Origin: Marasmius tenuissimus
Lineage: Eukaryota; Basidiomycota; Agaricomycetes; Agaricales; Marasmiaceae
Direction of reading: 5' to 3'
DNA length: 64,000 bases
NCBI GenBank assembly: GCA_029532415.1
Contig: JAQOTA010000062.1
Location: 930,001-994,000 of the forward strand
Made by a program: the position numbers and the translations under genes. Of this stretch, positions 55,027 to 64,000 are shown in pieces. Position 1 is the first letter of the stretch, and every line of letters begins with the position of its first letter. The notes under the pieces were generated by a model. The model had not been told where the DNA came from and did no database searches. It worked only from the letters and a program-made list of their open reading frames with translations.

Positions 55027-57899
55027 TCTGCCAAAATGAGTGGGTTGAGAGAGATATTCTTGAGGTTGTTGGTGTGCAGCACACCTTGTAAATGAATAGT
55101 TGTCACCAGTGGCAGCGCGGTGTGGAAGTTCAAGCTCAAGACACCTTGAGGCTTGGCGCGGCAAGTTCTGGCGCACACCAACACGTATTACATAATCACG
55201 CTTTCTCTTTGTCGAGTCCTTCCCTCATCGTCTTTCACGATGTCTGTCGCCAGCAGCAATGTTGATACCAGCGCTCCTCCAGGTCCTGGTCCTGCATCAC
55301 ACATATCATTTCCCATATAACCGGGATCAACTTTGGCAACATATACTTAAATTTTCACGGGCTCGATGGAATCACCAACCTACCTATTGGTGCTTCTTCG
55401 GAGGCCGATTCGAACGACGCTTCGGTGTCCTCTACTCCCTGACTGTACTCGCGCCATCTCTTGCTCTCCTTCCTTCATTGACGAAACTATCCGTCGCACT
55501 CAATGCGCGCGCACCGCTTGTGACAGACCCTCCACTCCTCAAAATGCATCCCATTTCATAAAAATCGCCATCCCTCGATCAATGACTCAGACCGCACTCT
55601 AAATCCCCATGGACATCGCCAGCGGCTTATCCTCTTCATCGCTGTATGTGGGTGATCTCAATGCTACGGGTTGAACCGTGATCTCCCCTTCTGTTCACCA
55701 AGCACGCTGTTTCGATTCCAACCCAGACCACAGTCTCTGGATTATGCTTCCCAGTCCCATCCAATCGGAGCAGGTGCATGAAGGGAGAATTGCTACGTTG
55801 GCATGGACGGCGACGGGGCGGTTGTAAGGAAGAGGCAAATTGATGTGGTGCAGACTCGGAGAGTGGGAAATAAAGGTGTGAACTTGACTCGACCGTTCGA
55901 GATCATGGAAAGTATTAACGACCGTTATCTCAGTTAGACTCACAGGACACGCGGAGAAGACATTTCGACGAGCAGAAAGGAACAAGATTCAGTGCAACGA
56001 TCCTACCACGTCTATGCGCCTCCTTCGCTCTGACTCCAAGCCCACGCCATTGGTCGTCATCGTGTCTACACGGTACCACGCCCAATCGACAACCATCCGT
56101 TTCATTCGCGATGCTACCATTTCGTGGTCGAGCACAGTTGTGGATTTCATCCTCTCGTGGATATATACGGCTTGGGTGGGCAGCTTTGGATTACTGGGAC
56201 TTGACGCAATGTCTAATCCCCGTTTCAAGTTTTTGTCATCTCGACCTTGCAATCCTTGTCCAGCCTGGCACTCGGAAGCTACCCTCCCCCATACCCACTT
56301 GTCAAGGTATAACCCTCTGCCAACCGACTATGGACTGTCGATGTCTCCCCCTGACCTGCATCCCGTCGTGACTTTTGGAACGACCTCTGCCCCCAATTTG
56401 ACATTCAACCATCCATCGGTTCCGAAAGCTCGAGTCGATACGCACATTGGCGAACGGTGACTTTTCGCCATAAAGGGTACGTCTTAAGGTCGGTAGCTAT
56501 TGATTCGATATACTCGGGACGAAAATCTGATACCTAGATGTCTAGATTTATGTCTAGGGTCTGGCGATACGCAGTGGATTTGAACTGAAGGAATTCGAGA
56601 GGTCTCTTCTACTCGCCATGGACGCCAATTCTTCGAACGCTCGCCGAGGTTTCACCAACGACGGGACTCGGGTTTTCCCGCTGTTGGTCGTCCGAAGACT
56701 ACCCATTGACCCGAAACGTGGGATTCGTTGGGTTCTTCATCCCGCCATGAAACTCCGACGACTTCTAGCCTTCTCTCCCGACCTACGTAGGCCGCTTCGA
56801 TCTTCAAGTACCACACTACCTCTGTGGCCACTACATGCCTTGGGATAAGGGGAGCTTGATACGATACTGGGTGATTTGTGAGGGATTGGCGAGGGCGCGA
56901 ATTGGCGTGGTGCAGATTCGGAGAGTATCGAGGGGGATATAGCCCGAACGCCGAGGTGAGTAATAATTCAGTTTAACAGTGAGAGCGGGAGTTGATTATT
57001 ATTAATCCAGTTTGGGGTGGGCGTAGGAAGACGTCTCGAGCGAATAGTGGGGCATTGGATACAGAACGTGTATATATGCGCTCGGCCATTACAAACATGA
57101 AATGGGCTATCTGTTACCTGTACTACATTGGGATTGTGGTAAATCCGAGAGATAGTGATGCTCTCGTCGTTGGGTATGGCGTTGCTGATAGTGAGTACTA
57201 AAGAGGAATAGTCACCATGGATGGATGGATGGATGGATTGATTGCATTTGTAGGCAACAGATCCTTCATCATAACCTCCATTGATTGACGGTTCGTATCC
57301 TCCTCGAACTGATGCTTCATAACCTCCTCAACGTGGTGGGACACCCGATCGGCCAGTCTCTTGGTTTCGAATTTGTGAGGCGTAGGTTTCGCCGAGAGGG
57401 TGTGGACAAATGGTATATAGCAGAGTTCCGCAGGACTCATGGATAGCAGGAAAAAAGTCGAAAAAGGTCACTGATAGGTGTGGAGATGATATTGGTGGGG
57501 ATGGGGGGAGTGGGAGCGAACACGATATAGGCTTGATGGTAATACGCTGGTGCGAACCTACCGCTTTTCTTAGGACGCTGGCTTCGATATAGACATAGAC
57601 GTTGCCCTTGCACACAATTAGGGCGTGAACATTTGTGACCGGAACGCTTGCACGAGGACAAACACCAAGGAAGCACGAGGACGTAGATAATTCTGAACTT
57701 CGTCGAAGACGTATATTGATAAACGCTCCATGTACATTTGGCGACTTGCCAAATTCCTAATTGGAGGTTTCAGCGGACTAGGAGTATGGGAGATGAGTAA
57801 CTACATTGATGCCCTTCGGAGGACATGTTGTGAGTGCGTATTTGGCTGTGGGTATCGAACGGTACTCACCTCAAAGTATGTAGCACCCGTAAAGTCAAG
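55027..57899. other. Stretch between the two F-box paralogues; no gene assigned
   Basis: At 55,140-55,350 it matches 59,650-59,870, so the duplication that made the F-box pair extended past the promoter. A plus-strand ATG at 55,240 opens only 26 codons before a stop. Plus frames at 55,259-55,561 and 56,014-56,460 lack any domain. A further copy of the motif marked by GTAGGCCGCTTCG lies near 56,788. A (GGAT)n microsatellite is at 57,218-57,240. The rest is unassigned. Confidence 0.35.
57218..57240 (+). repeat. (GGAT)n microsatellite
   Basis: About five perfect GGAT units in a row followed by an imperfect GATT pair. It lies in non-coding sequence. Confidence 0.8.
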
Positions 57900-59463
57900 C
57901 ATAAATCCTCAACCTCAAACCCGCATCTCTAAAGCATGCAAACGACTTTAATAACCGTTTCTTTTCAGAATCACAATCTCTTCCCAACACCATTATTGTA
58001 ACGGTTTGTAAGCTCTTCACGCCAATCTCCTTCGACCAAACAGGGTCGGGAATTCAACGAGAGCCTACGGCATTGAAGAGCCCCTGCTCGACGTGATCAT
58101 CTTTCCGCATCGCGATGGTCAGGTCGGTGAGAAGTGGGAGAAAGGGGCGAGATGAGCGGTCTACAGTGAGTCGTTGGAGGAAAGGTTGAGTGATGATGCG
58201 GTTAGGCGATGGTACTTCCTCTGGATCTTCCGAGTTCATTCGCGTCGGACGCTCCTCAATCTTGAGAGAAACAAGCGCCGGGATGTGTTCGAGGAGGGAG
58301 ATAGTTTGGACGTCCGTGATTGGGAGGTTTTTTAGGGAAGTTATGGAGCAGGAGGAACGGGACAGGAAGTCGATGACTGCTCCGCCTTTCCAGGTGGGCC
58401 ATTCGTCCAAGGTCCACCCGAAGCCGCACACCTGAAGAGACGTCAGGTGAGGAAGTGTGAGGTAATGCAAAGTATCGTCCAAGGAGAGTTGATCGCAACA
58501 TTCGGGGGTGAATGAAGTTATGGTGTTTGATGAGAGGTGTTCTGCGGTGTCCCACTCGGAGTCTTCGAAGCTAACTCTGCGCATGTGAAGGGTCTCAAGC
58601 GCTGGGAACCTTGCGAGGTATTGAATCGCTAATTCGAGGTACGAGTCTCTGACGATTAACGTTTTGATCTGGTCGGGACGGTCTATTGGAACGTCCTCGC
58701 CTAATATGTCAGTGATTTCAACGGTGGAGAGACGCGGAGAGTTCTCGGATATGGACAAGAAGATCCCTGGTTGTGCATCGGATACCTTGAGCCGTTGGAG
58801 AGCAGGCAGGCCAAGCTCGTCGTCCATAGGAAAGGTAAAAGTAAAAGGGGGGTTATCGAGGGATAGGAACTGCCAGCGTGCAGCATGCTTATAAAGAGCG
58901 CGAAATATGGGCTCCAGGGCACTTGAGCCCTGTTCCCTATATGCGCCGACAAAGTCGAGGTGTAATTTTAATGGCTGGGACTGAGACCGATCCAGAAACA
59001 AGCGAACCAATTTTTTCAGGGCGGAGAACTTTCCCTTCCAACCCTTGAAGTGGATGGAGATGGAAGACCACAACTTGGATGCAGAGCGAGTGACTTCCCG
59101 CCAACGACCACAAACGTTGGATAGCTCCATAACATTGGGCAGTGGGTATGAAGGATGAAGTTTGTTTTCCTCGCAAACAATGGAAAAGACCTCCAAAAGG
59201 ATCTCCGTGGGTAGTCAACGCACTGGAGACAACCACGAACGGTACCTCTCTATGCTCTTCTTTAACCCTTACTTCTTCGTTTCCAGCAAATGGATAGCGG
59301 TCCGAAGTCGGTCGATTTCAGTATCATGTCGTTCCATCTCCTGTTCAGCATAGAGCAAGATGCGCGAGATAATATGGCGATCAGAGCTAGTTATGATGTT
59401 TCGAGACAATTCTTCGATAGACGTTGGAACAGACGAGGAGTAGAGAGGACTGCTGTTATTCAT
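57900..59463 (-). pseudogene. F-box protein pseudogene, three in-frame stops
   Basis: This is the paralogue of the gene at 53,407-55,026, aligned from MNNSSPLYSS at 59,463 through the coiled coil, the F-box (LPTEILLEVF, VCGRWREVTRSASKLWSSI) and the LRR-like part. Stops are TAA at 59,269-59,271 in the coiled coil, TGA at 59,215-59,217 immediately before LPTEIL in place of Arg, and TGA at 58,054-58,056 in place of Trp; homology continues past that last stop to about 57,900. A two-codon deletion follows SCSITSL. The long central frame of 380 codons has no start that would keep the F-box. It is dead as an F-box protein. Confidence 0.75.
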
Positions 59464-61721
59464 CCTGCTAAGTATAGCCTGTGAGTTGAGAAACGTTTCC
59501 AAGGTTGTTGGAACCTTGAGACCTTAATAATTCTTGTTCAGATTCGCAAAGGCAGACTGTAGTGAAGGCGACACCGATTCAGATGCAGCAGAGTGAGGTG
59601 AGGACTAGTCTCCCAAGTCAGACTGCACGATTGCTCTTTGGTGGGATGGGAGCGCGCAATCAGGTGGGTGACCAAGGACGTTTGAATCGCGCTGCCGCCA
59701 AAAGTTTTGGCGCCTATTATATAATCACCCACTTTCTTCCATCGATATCATCCCTTCTCCATCGTCGTACGCGTTCACGAAGTCTTTCGCCAATGATACC
59801 CGATATTCTTCTTTGCTCTCCACACACCATCCCCATGTGATCGAGATCAACTTTGCACAACTAGTAAGACAATATCCATGACTTTTACCGTGTCTTGGGA
59901 CATGGACTCATAGGTTGCGATTAATGTGACACTCCCGCCATCGTTTAAACGAGAAGACTCGACGAAACCAGTCACACCCGTGACCCTTCGCCATGCATCC
60001 TGATAGAACCCTCTTATCAAGACCGCAGCTTTCTCAACTCTCACTCCCACCCATGGTCCTTGTCCGACTGGTGGTCGTCTCCGTCGCAAAATCAAGATAG
60101 AACCGTAAGTTCCCTTCTTTTCACTAAATGCAACGACGAACACTCTGACTCCAACCCAGGCCAGTCTCCCATCTTGCTTCTTACCCTGACTTTGCTCGCC
60201 CCGCTTTCATCCGGCCTGCCGGTCCCTATCACACCTGGATCAAGTACATGCAGAGAGATCTCGATAACGAATCACGCCGAAGAAGCGGATGTGAGGAAGG
60301 AGGGAGGCGGGCTCAGGATGTGACGCCCAATAATCCTTGGCGGTCGTCGAGGTGAGTGCCAAATATCTTGGTTTGACCGTCCAAGGATATGACAAGTACT
60401 GACGCGTTTTCGATATTATCCAGTCCTGCAAGCAGGCAAGAAGACTATCGGACGGACACGAAGCGGAGTTCACTAGGTCCATCCGACTACAACGAATACA
60501 TCATAGGTTGTGAGGTCGGATCTCTGTTGGTCTACCTGCAGCCTGCCCACAATGATACGCCTCCGAACACTCCCCTTCCCGATGTCCCGACCTCAACTTC
60601 AACTTGGATGGTCAAAGAACTCCGAGTCACAAGCGCTCGAGTCGTTCGCCTCGCGAATAGCGGGCGATGTCCCCCTGTTGCCGTGAAATGCTCCTAAGCT
60701 TGGTGCGTATGATTCATAAATCAATATAATTGGATCGAAAGGCATCAACCTGGATATCGTTCCAAAGTTCAAGTTGAACTATTCGATGCTTTCCGTGTGC
60801 AATAGACGAGACAAGGGACGGTGACATTCAGGGAGGCGGCATGGTTCACCTGTTTCGGGGAGGAGCTTGCACATAGTCGAGAAACACAGACATTGTCAAA
60901 TGTTTTTACGGTCTTTGCTGGACTCGCAAGCCGTCGGTAGGTGAACCAACCCAGGACTGGTGGTGTGACCAGAGTGGAGTGCGAGATCCTTCATACTCCA
61001 TCTCGAACAAGAGGGCGTCAAGAGTACGAGATTCGTCGTACTTCGCGCATGACACTAGCAGTTCCGCCGCAGAATCACAGTGCGGTATTACTTCGTATGT
61101 GAAATAGCTTCGAACCCGAATGTCTTCAGGCTCAGTTTTCGTACGTCGTTTTACATACTACGAGTCCTCTGATTCGGCGCTACCTTTCGGTCGTGTACTA
61201 GGTCGTGTCTATACCTGTCTACCTATCGCCTTCTAAAGTACCAAAATCTGCTGAAGATCCACCAAACGCCAATGACGCCAATGACTCTTTGCCCTCCTCT
61301 CCCGCCACCCACTGTCTGAATTGTTGGGTATCGCTGTGACGAACATCGGACGAGTCGTGAAATTGTGGAATCGGCCCCGTGGCCTTGGTTGTTTTGGGGT
61401 TTGAGGGAGAAGACACACGATGCTATGGCCGCAATGATCATTGTAACAGGTGCACGGATGACTTGAGGCCTAAGGCACGTCGGATGATGGTTATCAGGTT
61501 GTGCTGTGCTCAGATCTCGATGTCCGAAGGAGTGTGGGTGTACCATGGTCGCTTAGTCCTTGAACGGGCTGGGAGAAGAAACGGGGGCGTATGAGTGAAG
61601 GAGGCTCAAGGGATTGGAGTTACGACCATCTCACCGACATTGAGAGTATACCTTTGAGAGGCGTGAGTGTCAAACTTCAATCACCTTCCCTGGTATATAT
61701 CACTCACCTCCTTGGTGGGAT
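59464..61721. repeat. Decayed duplication block, copy D (partial), and F-box upstream duplicate
   Basis: 59,650-59,870 is the duplicate of the F-box upstream region (55,140-55,350). From about 60,540 on, segments match copies A and B: 60,565 with 41,604, 61,085-61,220 with 3,720 and 43,420, and 61,550-61,640 with 4,130-4,220 and 45,754-45,830. No intact gene is seen. It adjoins the 3' end of the second NACHT gene. Confidence 0.45.
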
Positions 61722-64000
61722 TCATTCCCCAGTCTGGTCATGGCAGCACAAAACTTGTGCTTTTAGATCTTCGGCTTCTCCTGCAAAACAATCCGGGAAG
61801 GTCTATCAGGGAGAAATACCGTCGCAGCATGGAAGTAAGAACGATGAGAAGGATGGGACCAGTCCTATAAAATCCACACTCACCTCAATCCACTCGAGTA
61901 AATTCTGCATCCCCTGAGCCTCCACTATCTTTCTTGACACGCGACAGGACCGCATCAAAAGGCCTCTCAGTCTCATAAGCTCGAAAAAGGTCCGACAGAG
62001 CGAAAACAGCTCAACGCCAAGACGGCAATGCATCAGAAGTGATGAACACGCCAAATTCATATAGGTGGATGTCAACTCGTACACCTCACTGGAGCTTTCA
62101 AGTTCGACGAGTATCTCGAAACGGGATACGAAGATCTTGACAACTTCCAAACAAGCTGCTTGGTACGCAAGGTGCTGAGAATTGTGCGACTCGGTGACTC
62201 CATCTTGGAAGTCACAGTGGCATTCTGTGAGGCGCGGCAGCTGGCGTACGTTGTTGTGCAATGATTTCGAAGGCCCCCACCATACGTTCCCCCAGACGCA
62301 ACCTGTCATCACTTGAACAGCCCAATACGAGATGAAATCTTGCGGGAACACATCGGGTTGGTATTCAAGATGGAAACATTGGGGATGTTTTTGGAACTTG
62401 CCAAGTTCGAGCCTCGAGATTGGACGATTGGAGCCATGGATGTCTATCTACGAGGTGCGGACTGTCAGCACGGAGTTGAAACCTAGCAAGAAGGGCACAC
62501 CTTACATAGTATGAGTCTAACCAGGTAGCCAACCTCCTGAATTGAGGGGCCCACTGCAACAGACAACGGCGTTGGACTGAAAAAGAGAAGAAGACAGAGG
62601 CCAGGTCAACATTTTGGAGATTATCTAATAAATGCCGAGTAGGCCTGGCGAACTCGGTATTGCAGAATCTGGTCCATGCTGTGAAGAAGCGAATGGTTTC
62701 ATTGCCATAGAGCTGGTCTAATCTACACATGAATGAGACAAGAGTCTAGGGATGACAGATTCATGACCTGCGTACCTGTAAGTTTGCATCTTACTAGTTG
62801 AGAGATTTCCGAGCCACAGTTGTGCGATGACATGCTTCTCGCTCTCAACATTGATGTGAAATAACAACGACCTCGTCTGATCAACCAGATAGTCCTTGAA
62901 AGAGCTATCATGTATGCAGATCTGGCCATTCGCTGTACTACCACCATCAAAAGCGAGTACCGAGTACATTGTTTGCACCGTCGAAACCACCCGTTCCAAA
63001 GGCAATCCTAGCACCAGCCCAATGTGGACCGGGGTCAGTTCCAGGTAGTTTGGAAGAATGAGAATTGCTCCAAGGATGAGGCGAGTTTGTTCAGGGTGGG
63101 AATCGGTGCTGAGTAGAGCATGGTAGAGGCAGTTGGCATGCTCATGATAACTGAGTGACTTGGATGGTTGATGTTGTGCAGGACTGTCAGAAGTAGTGTT
63201 ACTGTAGAGCCGGGCAAGAAAAGGAAAATACATGGTTGGGGAGCCCACCTCTCTCTGGATTCAGCCAAGCTAGATCCATGTTTGAACCATGCCACAGCCT
63301 TCAAAAAGTATTGAGTGAGTGTGATTGGCACAGGAGGGTCCTTAAAGATGAGATTAACATAAACCAGGTATTGTACCACGAGCTGGATTGGAAAACATAC
63401 CCTTGAAGTTAGCCAGGATGTCACTGATCTGAAAGGACGAGCAACTACAGGGATTGTTTGATTATGTAGGATAGCCCTGTTGATAGTGACAGTTGCAACA
63501 GTATTTAGGTCCAAATTTTGAAGATCAGACAACAAGCCACTACTCGGTTGCTCTATGTGACAGCAGAAATCTGCCCATCCATCCCAAAAAGTCTGGCAGT
63601 GTTTGGTAGAGTCATGCCTCAAGGAAATGTCGAAGGGGATTTTCAGATTCCAGTCCAAATTAGTAGAAGCAGGAAGCTTACCTTGAAACGGGCGAATTCT
63701 TTGGTACAAGTGCCTGGATCCATAGTCGCGCAAAATAATCCTGATGTTTTTGTAGGTCAATGTAATACTGCTGTGATGGGTTGAAGAGGAAATCAACAAA
63801 GAAGGGTTTCATCTTGAGACCATGACTGTATGACGTAGCCAATTGACATGCCCGCAGCAAGTTCATTGTTGAAGGGTCACCAGGAAGTACACCCAGCTCA
63901 TGGAGAATCTGTGATTCCTCAGTAGGGAGTAGAATACTTTGCATCAAGACAGTGAGGAGCTTCTGTTGGTCTGGAAAGGTAGAGAGAACACTCTGAAGGA
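61722..64000 (-). CDS. NACHT NOD-like receptor paralogue, C-terminal part, cut by window edge
   Basis: The gene continues beyond 64,000, so the NACHT domain itself is not in view. What is visible is colinear with the C-terminal half of the gene at 45,895-49,841: the second repeated module (ILLPTEESQILHELGV to YYIDLQKHQDYFARLW), WDGWADFCC, WLTSRV, PPVPITLTQYF, then the third module (ILILPNYLELTPVHIGLVLG to SSFKDYLVD) and the last domain ending in TFPDCFAGEAE before a TGA at 61,722-61,724. An intron of 64 nt near 63,625-63,690, with GTAAGC donor and a perfect TACTAAT branch site, joins ALVPK...SR to HDSTKHCQTF in frame. At the matching place in the first gene a 63-nt open stretch occurs. No stop breaks the visible exons. 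Intron edges were checked less closely than in the first gene. Confidence 0.75.

Noticed and set aside
55240..55480. An Hsp70-like (Ssz1-type) start, ITGINFGN, after an ATG at 55,240
   Set aside because: Only eight residues resemble the family, the frame does not join the ATG, and nothing downstream continues the similarity.
59269..59340. An intron that would remove the TAA and TGA in the right F-box copy
   Set aside because: The GTAAGG donor next to the TAA has acceptors at 50 or 70 nt, neither of which keeps the frame into LPTEIL.
1..64000. tRNA, rRNA, CRISPR arrays, bacterial operons
   Set aside because: No cloverleaf with conserved boxes, no rRNA-like stretch and no regularly spaced identical repeats were seen; the gene style is eukaryotic with introns.

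Overview
The window looks like an accessory, repeat-rich stretch of a filamentous basidiomycete genome, most likely an Agaricomycete. The signs are many short introns of about 50-70 nt with GTRNGT donors, a NACHT-type NOD-like receptor gene family, F-box proteins of the coiled-coil 'LPxEIL' type, a DDE integrase-core gene of a kind common in mushrooms, and Ty1/copia elements. I see no bacterial operon, rRNA, tRNA or CRISPR array. The assignment rests on gene style only; no species is claimed.

Layout: 1-8.55 kb is an old, decayed duplication block (copy A) with relics of a plus-strand multi-exon gene family and of a minus-strand F-box gene. 9.2-19.65 kb is a three-gene cassette: a DDE integrase-core gene (minus, with two nonsense codons), a divergently transcribed intact gene for a 771-aa Ser/Pro-rich protein, and a large convergent multi-exon gene of unknown function with a damaged 5' end. 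20.4-24.3 kb holds an AT-rich LTR-like block, a broken fragment of a Cyc8/Ssn6 TPR corepressor gene and a 115-bp direct repeat.

24,295-36,473 is a nested pair of Ty1/copia elements. Element B (29,558-35,644, plus, identical 258-bp LTRs, CTCCG target duplication) lies inside the gag gene of element A (minus, LTRs differing at 2 of 258 positions). The nesting makes a palindrome with two 5,263-bp arms and an 824-bp spacer. The central ~4.19 kb of the arms shows no difference that I could find, while the arm ends differ at 2-6 percent, which is the pattern expected from gene conversion between inverted repeats. Both copies carry the same in-frame TAG between integrase and reverse transcriptase.

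36.5-39.6 kb is sparse: a probable 206-aa single-pass membrane protein and a possible 82-aa protein. 39.6-64 kb is an NLR/F-box neighbourhood built by duplication: decayed blocks B (40.1-45.7 kb), C (51.4-53.4 kb) and D (60-61.7 kb) related to copy A, one full NACHT gene (45,895-49,841, seven exons, 1,191 aa) and a second NACHT paralogue running off the right edge (61,722 onward). Between them lie two F-box paralogues, one with one in-frame stop and one with three. Two different TA-flanked MITEs sit in the 5' flank of the first NACHT gene.

Taken together this is a fast-evolving compartment in which NLR and F-box genes are duplicated and lost beside recent and old transposons. Several dead genes carry stops explicable as CGA-to-TGA changes, as expected from deamination of methylated CpG. 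The best candidates for something undescribed are the integrase three-gene cassette, the NLRs with three repeated post-NACHT modules, and the arm-homogenised copia palindrome.
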